Below, in pieces: positions 44,008 through 52,268 of a stretch of DNA of 64,000 nt. The DNA lies in the NCBI GenBank assembly GCA_029260765.1, contig JAJDCP010000051.1, positions 22,919-86,918 on the forward strand. The letters are read 5' to 3'. The notes under the pieces are model-generated. The model saw only the letters and a program-made list of their open reading frames with translations. It was not told where the DNA came from and made no database searches. The position numbers and the translations under genes were made by a program. Every line of letters starts with the position of its first letter. Position 1 is the first letter of the stretch. Source of the DNA: Planctomycetota bacterium (GTDB lineage Bacteria > Planctomycetota > J058 > JAJDCP01).

Positions 44008-45249
44008 ATGCGTTGGATCGGCTGGCTCTTGGTTTCGGCGGCGCTGGCGGGTTGCAGCGGAGGTGGCTCCGGCAGCGGAGGCACGACCAACTCTGCACCG
44101 GGCTCCAGTGGCAATGCGGGGAACACGGCGGCACCTGCACCGACTCCCACTCCGACGCCGACTCCCACTCCGACGCCAACTCTGCCGACGGCGGGCAGTT
44201 TCCTGAGCGGCGCGACGCAGCTGGCACCGCGCTTCTTCCACAGCGCGACGCGTCTGCTCGACGGACGTGTCCTGCTTTGCGGCGGGCTCGAAGACGCCAG
44301 CTTCCTCGGAGCGATTCCTCTACCGAGCGCCACCGCCGAGCTGTACGATCCCAGCAGCGCAAGCTTCGGGCCGGCCGGCTATCTGGCTGCGGGCTTCCGC
44401 TTCTCGCACGTCGCGCTGCTCGAAGCGAGCGGTAGCGTGTTGTTGGTCGCGGGCGACCTGACGGGAAGCGTCGAGCGCTACGACCCGACCGGCGGCGGCA
44501 GCTTCAGCCAGATCGGCAGTCTGCTCGAGCCGCGCGCCCAACACAGCGCCACGTTGCTGCCCAGCGGCGAGATCCTGCTGGTCGGCGGCGTCTCTCTGCA
44601 GCTGTCGGGTCCGGGCGCGGGGCTGCGCAGCATCGAGCTGTTCGATCCGCTCGCCGGCGCCTCGCTGGCGGGACCGCCCCTGCCCAGCGCGCGTGTGGGT
44701 CACACGGCGACCCTGATGCCCAGCGGCGACGTGTTGCTGGTGGGCGGAGTGGCCAACACCGAGACTCTGATCTACCAGGTCGCCAACGGCCAACTGCTTG
44801 CCGGGCCGCCGCTTGTGATTCCACGTGAGGATCACCGCACGGCCCTGCTGGCCGACGGCCGGCTGCTGGTCACCGGCGGCAGCGACGCCAGCGGACACTC
44901 CCTCGACACGGCCGAGATCCTCGACCCGGGCGCTTCGGCTTTCCGGCTGCTGGTCGCGGTGATGCCGGGTGGAGGTCGAGAAGACCACACCCTGACCAGG
45001 CTCAACAATGGCACCTATCTTGTCACCGGCGGCGAAGACAACGCGGCCGGAGCGGCGGGCGCCGACCTGATCGTGCCGAGCGCGACGCTGTTCGATCCAA
45101 CCACCGAGACTTTCCTGGCGCTACCAAACACCAGCGTGCCGCGTGACGACCACCGCGCGGCGTTGCTGCCCGACGGTAGCGTGTTGCTCAGCGGTGGCGA
45201 GGACGACGCCGGGCACGGTATGACCTCGTCCGAGCGCTACATCCCGTAG
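44008..45249 (+). CDS. Kelch-repeat beta-propeller lipoprotein
   Basis: The 413-residue product has a lipobox (SAALAGCSGGGSG), then a Gly/Ser-rich stretch and a run of Thr-Pro dipeptides (PTPTPTPTPTPTPT), which form a stiff linker. About six Kelch-type repeats follow, each with a strand like HSATLLPSGEILLVGGV, RVGHTATLMPSGDVLLVGGV or HRTALLADGRLLVTGGS, then ELYDP or LFDP. This predicts a propeller held away from the membrane. GGGAGG precedes ATG 44008. Kelch lipoproteins usually bind proteins or glycans; the target is unknown. Confidence 0.85.
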   Translation: MRWIGWLLVSAALAGCSGGGSGSGGTTNSAPGSSGNAGNTAAPAPTPTPTPTPTPTPTLPTAGSFLSGATQLAPRFFHSATRLLDGRVLLCGGLEDASFLGAIPLPSATAELYDPSSASFGPAGYLAAGFRFSHVALLEASGSVLLVAGDLTGSVERYDPTGGGSFSQIGSLLEPRAQHSATLLPSGEILLVGGVSLQLSGPGAGLRSIELFDPLAGASLAGPPLPSARVGHTATLMPSGDVLLVGGVANTETLIYQVANGQLLAGPPLVIPREDHRTALLADGRLLVTGGSDASGHSLDTAEILDPGASAFRLLVAVMPGGGREDHTLTRLNNGTYLVTGGEDNAAGAAGADLIVPSATLFDPTTETFLALPNTSVPRDDHRAALLPDGSVLLSGGEDDAGHGMTSSERYIP

Positions 45250-45263
45250 TGCCTCCTGCCCCC

Positions 45264-46307
45264 TCAATCGGGCAGGCGGATGCGGAAACTGGCGGCTTTG
45301 GCCGGGTTGCCCGCGGCGTCGTACAAGCGCGCCCCCAATTCCCAAAGCGTGGTCGGGCTGCGCTCCCCCAGCCGCTCAGCCTGCTTGAGAGCGCGCTCGA
45401 GGTAGGAGACCCCCTCCTGGACATCGCCGTGCAGCAAGCAGCCCTCAGCCAGGGCTTCCGCAGCTGCGCGGTTGCAGCGTCGGTGCCGTTGCCGGGAGCT
45501 CTTGTCACAGCACTCGCGCAAGAACGTGCGCGCCTCGGTCCAATCCAAGCGCTCGAGCGCCAGACTGCCCAGCTCGAACAGAGTCCACTGCAGCCAGGGA
45601 TCTTCCGGCCGTTTGGGCGGGCCGCCCCCTTCGGTGTCGCCCGCCATCCGGAGCGAGACGCCACCGATGACGACCGCCTTCTGTTTGGGGACCAGGCTCT
45701 CGCGCGCGGCCAACAGGCAGTCGCGAGCGCGCTCCGTCTGCCCCTGCATGCGCAGCCCACGCCCCTGTAGCAGCAGCACCCGGCCGCGCTCAAGCGGAGA
45801 CGCAGCGCGCTTGACCGCCTCTTTCAGAGTCAACAGCGCACGCTCGGCGTCGGGGCGCCGCAACCAGGCATCTGCGATCTCAAGCAGGCAGCTCAGCTCG
45901 AGCGCGCCCGCATCGGCTTGTTGCAGCCTCGCCAACCAGCTGGTGGCCTGTACCGGTTGGTCCGCACGGCAGAATGCCCGGATCAACGCGGCGCTGGGAC
46001 GGGCCTGTACAGCCGGCGGCAAGCGTTCGAGACCGGCCGTCGCCTCCTCGAGACGCCCCGCGTCGGCCAACGCCGCAACCCGCAGGGCGTCGACGCGCTG
46101 GGCGTCGCTCTCCGCCAGGCCAGGGGTGGCGGCCAGCAACGCGCAGATCTGCAGCTTCTGCTCGGAGGTCGATGCGGCACGCACAGCCCGCAGGCCTTCC
46201 TGCATCAATACCTGGCGGACCTGGCGGCGCTCCTGCCGGGCAGCGTGCTCGGTCGGGACCGGGCCTTCGAGGAGCCCGCGCATCGATGCCAGCTCTTCAA
46301 GTTCCAT
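45264..46307 (-). CDS. TPR-like helical repeat protein
   Basis: The 347-residue product is almost entirely amphipathic helix, with TPR-like units such as RPDAERALLTLKEAVKRAAS, LFELGSLALERLDWTEARTF, LAEGCLLHGDVQEGVSYLER and LWELGARLYDAAGNPAKAAS. It has no signal peptide or membrane segment. ATG 46307 (MELEELASMR) is favoured because GGAG precedes it; ATG 46370 is possible. It is convergent with the Kelch gene. Its partner is unknown; TPR scaffolds often assist regulatory or kinase proteins. Confidence 0.75.
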   Translation of the reverse strand: MELEELASMRGLLEGPVPTEHAARQERRQVRQVLMQEGLRAVRAASTSEQKLQICALLAATPGLAESDAQRVDALRVAALADAGRLEEATAGLERLPPAVQARPSAALIRAFCRADQPVQATSWLARLQQADAGALELSCLLEIADAWLRRPDAERALLTLKEAVKRAASPLERGRVLLLQGRGLRMQGQTERARDCLLAARESLVPKQKAVVIGGVSLRMAGDTEGGGPPKRPEDPWLQWTLFELGSLALERLDWTEARTFLRECCDKSSRQRHRRCNRAAAEALAEGCLLHGDVQEGVSYLERALKQAERLGERSPTTLWELGARLYDAAGNPAKAASFRIRLPD

Positions 46308-46396
46308 TTGGGCTACTCCGGTAGAAACATTCCCTAACTTTCTGTATTGGGAGGGATTGCGGATCAACATCCAGAGCAGATCGACTCGTGGGCGAG

Positions 46397-46426
46397 TTGA
46401 CGAGGCCGCCTGGAACCTGCTAGGAT
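46397..46426 (+). promoter_or_regulatory. Probable sigma-70 promoter
   Basis: TTGACG and TAGGAT are 18 bases apart, placing a start site about 34 bases before the GTG at 46467. Confidence 0.45.
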
Positions 46427-46466
46427 AGTACCTGCTCCCGCGTGATCTGCAAGGTCAGGAGTCACG

Positions 46467-49400
46467 GTGCACCTGCCCCAAGGAATCCTTACCCTGGATG
46501 AGCAGTTCTTCGTCCAGCTCGTGCTCAAGAATGAGCTTCTCGAGCAGGAGGACGTCGATGAGTGCATCCGCAAGAAACTCTCCATCCGCAAGAAGACGCA
46601 TGTAGACCGCTACATCGCGGAGATCTTCCTCGATGAAGAGCTGCTCGACCCCGAAGAAGTCGACGAGATCCACGAGGCCCAGGCGGCCAGCCAGATCTTG
46701 CGCCTCGACTCGCTGTACGGGGACATCGCCAAGAGTCGGGGGCTGGTCTCAAAGGCTCAGCTCGACCGCGGCTTCGAGCTGCAACGGCAACGGCGCTATC
46801 AAGTCCGGCTCGGCGAGATCCTGATCGAGCAGGGTGTGCTGACGATGGAGATCCATCGTCTAGTGCTCGCCCAGCTGCTCGACCGCATCGAGCAACAGGA
46901 ACGCCAGTACATCAACAAGATCCGAGGCAGGAAGCGGTACACCGCCGAGCACGAAGCCTACAGTCCCGAAGACCTCGAAGAGTCGGAGCCAATGTCCGAA
47001 TCGGAGAGCGTGCCGGAGTCGGGGTCGGAGCTCGAGCTCGACTCCGTCAGTGTCTCGGGCACCGACAGCGCGGCAGAGTCCGACGTGGGCGCGTCGAGCG
47101 CCGGCTCGGAGGACAGCTTCGAGCTCTCTGAGCTGACCGAGCCGCCCCCTAGCAGCTCCGCCCACGACTTGACCAAGCTGCGCCCCGACTCGGGTATCGC
47201 CGAATTCCATCGACCTCCACCGGTGGAATCCGACTCGGATTCGGCGCCCGAAGAGGAACCTGCCGCTCCCTTCCTGGCGCAGCACGTCGAGAAACTGAAG
47301 ACGGCCAACCGCAAGAAGATGCCGATGGCGCAGCCCCTGAAGATGAAGAGGAGCAAGAAGTCGAAGAGCAAGAAGGCGGCCGGCCGCATGGAAGAGTTCC
47401 TGACTTCGGCCATCCAGGAACGTGAGACGACCAGCTCCCCGATCCGTTCAGTCTTCCTCGAAACCGAGATCCATAACCTGAAGACCGAGATCAAGAACGT
47501 CGAGAACATCCTCGCCGGCTCCGACACCGACCTGTCATCGCAGGTCGGCATGTTGTCGCAGGTGCAGCGGCCCGTTTTCGACGCCAAGGCCTACATCCGC
47601 AAGAAGCGGGCGAAGCACCGGCTACGCTACGTCGCAGTCGGCGCCGTCGTCCTGTTGGTGCTCGGGGCCCTGGTCGGTTTCCTGCTGGTGCGGTGGGGCA
47701 ACGTCTCGCGATTCTCCGATGCACGCAAGGCCCTGCGTCGGGGTGACCTGCGTGCCTGCGACCAGGCCCTCGATCAGCTCGAAGGCTTCTGGGGCACGCT
47801 GGGAGTTACGGCCAGCGACCTCGATGGCCTGGCCGAAGACCTCGAATTCGAGCAGGATGTGGCCGACGGCTTCCTGCCCGCCCTCGAGGCCTACGAGTTC
47901 GATACCGCCGACGGCATCTTGAAGGGACTGTCGCAGGATTTTCCCCAACCCAAGTTCGCCCGCCGCCTCGAAAGCTACTTCACCCAGGTGCGTTTCGAGC
48001 GTGCCATGTGGCTGGGCCGAGGCTTCCTGGAAAACGACAACCGGCAGATGGCCCTGGAGCAGTTTCGGCGCGCACGGGACATCAAGGACGACGCGCTCGC
48101 CACTGAGGCCATCGCTGAGCTCAAGAAAGCGCTCGAGGTCGAGATCGAGCGCGTCGATGGCGAGCTGAAGGCTGCCGTGCGCAAGCTGGAAGAGATCGGA
48201 GTGCACGCTGATCCGAGCGACGCCCAGCGGGCACGCTCCACACTCATCGAGCTGTACACCGAGTGGCGCACGTTGTTCAAGGATGACCCCGGCATCGAGG
48301 ACAAGGTCGTCAAGCTGCAGATCGAGCAGTGGATCCAGACCGCCGAGGAGGCCCTTGCCGAGGGCGATTACGAGCTGGCAGTCGAGTGGTTCCAGAATGC
48401 TCTGGGTTTGCGGCCGGACGACCGCGACCTCAAGTACCTGTTGCAGCGTGCCCAGAAGCTCAAGCTCTACAACGAGCACATCGAGGAAGGACGCGCTCTG
48501 GAACGTGATGGCCGCTTCCAGGAGGCGATCGACGCCTACAACCGCGCGATCCCCTTCAGCGACGACACGAGCGAGGTCGATGCCTTGATCGAAGGCTGTG
48601 AGCGTGCGCTCGCCGAGGCCGACCTCGAGCAGCGCTACCGCACGGCCCGCGAACAAGGCGTGGCGGCCTTCCGCGCATGCCGCATGGAAGACGCTCTGCT
48701 GGCGTTCGAAAAGCTGGTCGACCTCAAGCCCCAAGAATCTGAGGCCCTCGAGCTTGCCGAGTTTCTCGCCTCGGTACAGGACATGATCTACATACCCGCC
48801 GGCGAGTTCTGGATGGGCGCAGACATCGAAGGGACCATCGCCTATCCGCGCCACACCGCGATCATCCAGCATGGCTACTTGATCTCGCGCTACGAGGTGA
48901 CCAACGAGGCCTTCAATGCCTTCGTCGCCGCGACCCCCGGACAGCGCGTACCGCGCTCATGGAACGGACCCCAACGTGAGCGGGTCGACGGCAGCCCCTA
49001 CACCAGCCACGACCGCACGTATGCCCGCCATCCCGTCGTCTACGTCAGCTGGCGGGACGCCACCGCCTTCTGCTCCTGGGCCGGGCGCCGCCTGCCGAGC
49101 GAACGGGAGTGGGAGAAGGCCGCGCGCGGCGAAGACGGCGGCTCCTACCCGTGGGGTGAGAACGCTGAGCCCTCGCTGGCCAACGTGCAATCGCAGTTCT
49201 CCATCGACGAAGGCGTCGGGACGGTCAGCGTGGGCTCCAGGGACGGAGACGTGAGCGTCTACGGGATGCACGACGCGGTCGGCAACGTCTCGGAGTGGGT
49301 GGAAGACAAGGTACGCAGCTATCCCGGAGCCCCCGAGGGGCTGATTCCAAACTCAGATCGGGACAAACGCGTGCTGCGCGGGGGGTCTTGGTTGCACGAC

Positions 49401-49520
49401 TGGAAGAACGCCCGCCTGTTCTACCGTCAGCGCGCCCCCGAGGCCAACAACTGGCCCGAAGTTGGCTTCCGCACCGCCCAAGATCTCCCGGCGCGGCTGC
49501 GGACCCTGCTGGAAGAATGA
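46467..49520 (+). CDS. MSHEN-like / TM / TPR / SUMF1-domain protein
   Basis: This 1017-residue multidomain protein has several parts. Residues 1-150 contain repeated helical motifs of the kind found in type II/IV secretion ATPase N-domains (YIAEIFLDEELLDPEEVDEI, VRLGEILIEQGVLTMEI). Residues ~160-260 are acidic Ser/Glu-rich. One membrane helix lies at ~387-410 (VAVGAVVLLVLGALVGFLLV). TPR-like helices run to ~770 (LERDGRFQEAIDAYNRAI). A SUMF1/FGE-like domain ends the protein: YIPAGEFWMGAD, RYEVTNEAFNAFV, RLPSEREWEKAARG, VGNVSEWVED, VLRGGSW. That domain lacks the cysteines of true formylglycine-generating enzymes. GTG start with AGGAG upstream. Confidence 0.85.
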   Translation: MHLPQGILTLDEQFFVQLVLKNELLEQEDVDECIRKKLSIRKKTHVDRYIAEIFLDEELLDPEEVDEIHEAQAASQILRLDSLYGDIAKSRGLVSKAQLDRGFELQRQRRYQVRLGEILIEQGVLTMEIHRLVLAQLLDRIEQQERQYINKIRGRKRYTAEHEAYSPEDLEESEPMSESESVPESGSELELDSVSVSGTDSAAESDVGASSAGSEDSFELSELTEPPPSSSAHDLTKLRPDSGIAEFHRPPPVESDSDSAPEEEPAAPFLAQHVEKLKTANRKKMPMAQPLKMKRSKKSKSKKAAGRMEEFLTSAIQERETTSSPIRSVFLETEIHNLKTEIKNVENILAGSDTDLSSQVGMLSQVQRPVFDAKAYIRKKRAKHRLRYVAVGAVVLLVLGALVGFLLVRWGNVSRFSDARKALRRGDLRACDQALDQLEGFWGTLGVTASDLDGLAEDLEFEQDVADGFLPALEAYEFDTADGILKGLSQDFPQPKFARRLESYFTQVRFERAMWLGRGFLENDNRQMALEQFRRARDIKDDALATEAIAELKKALEVEIERVDGELKAAVRKLEEIGVHADPSDAQRARSTLIELYTEWRTLFKDDPGIEDKVVKLQIEQWIQTAEEALAEGDYELAVEWFQNALGLRPDDRDLKYLLQRAQKLKLYNEHIEEGRALERDGRFQEAIDAYNRAIPFSDDTSEVDALIEGCERALAEADLEQRYRTAREQGVAAFRACRMEDALLAFEKLVDLKPQESEALELAEFLASVQDMIYIPAGEFWMGADIEGTIAYPRHTAIIQHGYLISRYEVTNEAFNAFVAATPGQRVPRSWNGPQRERVDGSPYTSHDRTYARHPVVYVSWRDATAFCSWAGRRLPSEREWEKAARGEDGGSYPWGENAEPSLANVQSQFSIDEGVGTVSVGSRDGDVSVYGMHDAVGNVSEWVEDKVRSYPGAPEGLIPNSDRDKRVLRGGSWLHDWKNARLFYRQRAPEANNWPEVGFRTAQDLPARLRTLLEE

Positions 49521-50758
49521 ACGCACGCAGCCCGGACTGCGCCGGCCTGGTGATCGTAGGTGCGGGGGTGCTCGGTTGCGCCCTGGCGCGTCACCTGGCC
49601 GTCGAGCGTGGGATCCGCGGGATCGTGCTGCTCGAGAAGGAAGACGCACCGGGCCAGCACGCCAGCGGGCGCAACAGCTGTGTGGCCCACTCGGGCTTCC
49701 ACCTTCCCCCCGGCTCGCTCAAGGCGCGGGTGTGCATCGAAGGCCATCGGCGGCTGGCCGCGTACTGCCGCGAGCGTGGGCTGCCCTTCCAGCGGATCGG
49801 CAAGCTGGTGGTGGCCTGCGACGCGGCAGGCCAGCGACATCTGCCCGAGCTGGCGCAGCGGGCCGCCGCGCACGGGCTGGCGGGCTGCCGGCTGGTGGAT
49901 CGGGCCGCGATGCTCGCGATCGAACCCCACATCCAGGGCCTGGCCGGCTTCTATTCGCCCCACGATGGCATCTTCGACGCGGCCCAGGTTGTCGCCAGGC
50001 TGGCTGAAGACGCGCGCCAGGCCGGTGTCGATGTGCGCCTGGGCACGCGCGTGCGCCATGTGCGGCAGGGGAGTGCGCGCGTGGCTCTGCAGCTGGAACA
50101 GGGAGGCCGATCGCAGACGCTGCAGACGAAGTGGATGGTGGCCTGCGCGGGCGTGCAGGCCGACTGGTTGGCCCAGCAGTGCGGCCTGGCGCGCGGGCTG
50201 CGGATGGTGCCGTTCCGGGGGGAGTATTTCGCCTTGGCTGAGGCGCGGGCGAAGTTGGTGCGGGGGCTGGTGTATCCGGTGTTCCGGCCTGAGCTGCCCT
50301 TTCTCGGGGTGCACCTGACGCGCACTGTCGACGGGCGTGCGCTGGCGGGACCGAATGCGGTGCTGGCCTTCGGGCGGGAGTCCTACCGGACAGGCGATGT
50401 GCGCTGGGGCGATTGTGCGGAGCTGCTGCGCAGTCCGAACTTCTGGCGCATGGCCCTGCGCGGCGACTTCCTGGCAGTTGCGCTGGGGGAGCTGTGGACT
50501 TCGCTGTCGGCGCAGGCCTTCCTGGACCGTGCGCGGACCCTGCTGCCCGCGCTGCAGCCGGGCGATCTTACGCCAGAGCGCGCGGGCAACCGTGCACAAC
50601 TGGTCGACCGGCAGGGGCGGCTGGTGAAGGACTTCCTGCTTGCGGTGCAGGGGCGCACAGCGCATGTGCTGAATGCGGTCTCGCCGGGATTTACCTCTTC
50701 GCTGGCGTTTGCGCGGCTGATCGCGCGGAGGTTGATCGTGCGGGGGTTCTTTGGCTGA
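49517..50758 (+). CDS. lhgO: LhgO-type FAD oxidoreductase (L-2-hydroxyglutarate dehydrogenase family)
   Basis: The product has 413 residues with an N-terminal FAD dinucleotide-binding loop GLVIVGAGVLGCALARHLAV. Family motifs follow: GRNSCVAHSGFHLPPGSLKA, CIEGHRRLAAYC, GFYSPHDGIFDAAQVVARLA and FRGEYFALAE. The C-terminal HLTRTVDGRALAGPNAVLAF and NAVSPGFTSSLAFARLIA also match. The enzyme oxidises L-2-hydroxyglutarate to 2-oxoglutarate and passes electrons to the quinone pool. It overlaps the SUMF1 gene by ATGA. Symbol is by family resemblance. Confidence 0.88.
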   Translation: MNARSPDCAGLVIVGAGVLGCALARHLAVERGIRGIVLLEKEDAPGQHASGRNSCVAHSGFHLPPGSLKARVCIEGHRRLAAYCRERGLPFQRIGKLVVACDAAGQRHLPELAQRAAAHGLAGCRLVDRAAMLAIEPHIQGLAGFYSPHDGIFDAAQVVARLAEDARQAGVDVRLGTRVRHVRQGSARVALQLEQGGRSQTLQTKWMVACAGVQADWLAQQCGLARGLRMVPFRGEYFALAEARAKLVRGLVYPVFRPELPFLGVHLTRTVDGRALAGPNAVLAFGRESYRTGDVRWGDCAELLRSPNFWRMALRGDFLAVALGELWTSLSAQAFLDRARTLLPALQPGDLTPERAGNRAQLVDRQGRLVKDFLLAVQGRTAHVLNAVSPGFTSSLAFARLIARRLIVRGFFG

Positions 50759-50816
50759 GGTTTTTTTGGGTAGCAAAGCAGACAAAAGTATGCTTTCCAT
50801 GTTATGCTTCGGAGTC

Positions 50817-50834
50817 ATTCTCGCGCAAAGGCGC
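50817..50834 (+). repeat. Left 18-bp inverted repeat of the GxxExxY unit
   Basis: ATTCTCGCGCAAAGGCGC here is the exact reverse complement of 51585-51602. It lies 12 bases before the GxxExxY start codon. Confidence 0.75.
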
Positions 50835-51011
50835 CAAGGAGCAAAGATGACGGAGAACGAGATTGCGACAGTGATTGTCGATGCTGCGTTCACGACCCAT
50901 ACCGCCCTGGGACCCGGACTGCTGGAATCGGTCTGTCAGACTGTACTAGCTGTTGAGATTGAGAAGAGAGGACTGCGCGTACGTCGTGAATGTCGAATAC
51001 CGATCAGCTAC

Positions 51012-51342
51012 GCGTGAGTCAACCAGCAGTTCGCCTTGACCGCACTTCTGCGGCAGCCGGACGTGCTGCACAATCGCCTGTAGGGGCGGGGTTTACGTGT
51101 GAGTCGAAGGAGAGAGTTGCTCAGTAGAGGAAGAATCTACCCGGGCGGAGCGAAGCGTCTGAGTCTTCGAGGTGTGAACCCCGCCCCTACATCCATAAAC
51201 CAAGCATTTGATGTTTAGCGTGGGAACCGTGCGGCCATCCAGGCAGAGCACAGCTTGAGATCCTGCACCATTTGATGTCACCAAAATTGCCGGCAATCCG
51301 CCGGGCGCAGGCCATGACAGGAGTCGGTTGCATAACTCACGC
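51012..51342. mobile_element. 331-bp non-autonomous insertion
   Basis: The ends are inverted repeats: GCGTGAGT at 51012-51019 and ACTCACGC at 51335-51342. A 3-bp direct repeat TAC flanks them (51009-51011 and 51343-51345), a probable target-site duplication. It holds no credible open frame, so it looks like a MITE-type or internally deleted element. The 111-bp palindromic repeat lies inside it. Its removal exactly restores the interrupted reading frame. Confidence 0.75.
51079..51191. repeat. Palindromic element with 15-bp terminal inverted repeats
   Basis: TGTAGGGGCGGGGTT at 51079-51093 pairs perfectly with 51177-51191, with further imperfect pairing inward. Internal stems include TAG/CTA around 51125-51140 and CTCAG (51119-51123) with CTGAG (51158-51162). 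Its ends share CTGTAG-x-GGCGG with the element at 34985, so the two are probably related. It is nested in the 331-bp insertion. Confidence 0.65.
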
Positions 51343-51584
51343 TACGGCGACCTGCACTTTGAAGAGGGATTCAGGCTGGATTTGCTCGTCGAGGACAAGG
51401 TGATCGTTGATTTGAAGCCTGTCGAACGAACAATACCAGTCCAAAAAAAACAAGTCCAAATTTGCCTGCGCTTGGCGGACAAGAGGCTCGGATTGTTGAT
51501 CAACTTTGGGGCCTTTCTCATCAAAGATGGAATCACAAGAGTCGTCCATCGCCTGAGAGATGGAAGCCGCCTGTTCTTTTCTTT

Positions 51585-51602
51585 GCGCCTTTGCGCGAGA
51601 AT
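51585..51602 (-). repeat. Right 18-bp inverted repeat of the GxxExxY unit
   Basis: Exact reverse complement of 50817-50834, located inside the last codons of the interrupted gene. Confidence 0.75.
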
Positions 51603-51653
51603 TTCTTCTTGGCTTACCTGACAACCCCTGCCGAAGCCGACACGTCCAAGCCG

Positions 51654-51683
51654 TTGGCCGACACCGAGCCTACCCGCTATACT
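51654..51683 (+). promoter_or_regulatory. Probable sigma-70 promoter of the Uma2 gene
   Basis: TTGGCC and TATACT are 18 bases apart, 22 bases before ATG 51706, with GAGGAGG between. Confidence 0.45.
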
Positions 51684-51705
51684 CGACGACTGAGGAGGTA
51701 GCCTC

Positions 51706-52242
51706 ATGGTCCAGCGAGCCCTTGTCTCCGAAGTTGAATTCCTCGCCCTTCCCGAGTCCACACAGCACATCGAGCTCATCGACGGGGAGGTCGTTGTGTC
51801 ACCAAGCCCCAGCTATTGGCATCAGGAGCTCTTGAAACGCCTTGTGTGGAGCCTGGAGCAGTGGGCGCGCACACAGACCATTCCCTACACCGTAGGTATG
51901 TCCCCCCTCGACATACGCTTTGCGGCCGGAAGAATCTTGCAGCCCGACGCGTTCGTGCTACAAGGAACTGTCGCCCGCGACCACAGCGGCCCCCTGACAC
52001 AGATCCCCCAACTCGTCGTCGAGGTTGTATCCCAAGATCGGGTCTATGATCGCGTGACCAAACGCCTACTCTACGCCGAAGCCGGAGTCGAAGAGTACTG
52101 GCTGGTCGAGCCGTCCGGGCTGATCGAGCGCCGGCGTGGAGCCCGCCTGGAAGAGCGCGACGAGCACGCCGACGGCGTGCTGTGTTCCAAGCTCCTTCCC
52201 GGGTTCAACCTCGAGCTGAGCGAGTTGTTCCGCGAACGCTGA
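51706..52242 (+). CDS. Uma2-family endonuclease-like protein
   Basis: The 178-residue PDDEXK-fold protein has the Uma2/DUF820 pattern: HIELIDGEVVVSPSPSYWHQ, then LQPDAFVL, LVVEVVSQDRVYDRVTKRLL and YAEAGVEEYWLVEP. The family is frequent in cyanobacteria and planctomycetes and often multicopy; its biological role is not established. Next to the GxxExxY unit, it makes two PDDEXK-like genes side by side. GAGGAGG fixes the ATG. Putative active-site acids are Asp-45 to Glu-80 region by pattern only. Confidence 0.88.
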   Translation: MVQRALVSEVEFLALPESTQHIELIDGEVVVSPSPSYWHQELLKRLVWSLEQWARTQTIPYTVGMSPLDIRFAAGRILQPDAFVLQGTVARDHSGPLTQIPQLVVEVVSQDRVYDRVTKRLLYAEAGVEEYWLVEPSGLIERRRGARLEERDEHADGVLCSKLLPGFNLELSELFRER

Positions 52243-52268
52243 AGCGGCACAAAGCGCCAAACTCCGGG

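Larger units (their letters stand above)
50847..51621 (+). pseudogene. GxxExxY-family (PDDEXK-like) gene split by an insertion
   Basis: The 5' part (50847-51011) encodes MTENEIATVIVDAAFTTHTA then LGPGLLESVCQTVLAVEIEK, which contains the family-defining GxxExxY-like stretch, here with Cys instead of Tyr. It then runs into a TGA inside inserted DNA. The 3' part (51346-51621) continues in frame as GDLHFEEGFRLDLLVEDKVI, VDLKPVE and RLADKRLGLLINFGAFLIKD. Removing 51012-51345 restores one open frame of about 145 residues. AAGGAG precedes the ATG. The family is of unknown role, related to PDDEXK nucleases. Confidence 0.85.
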
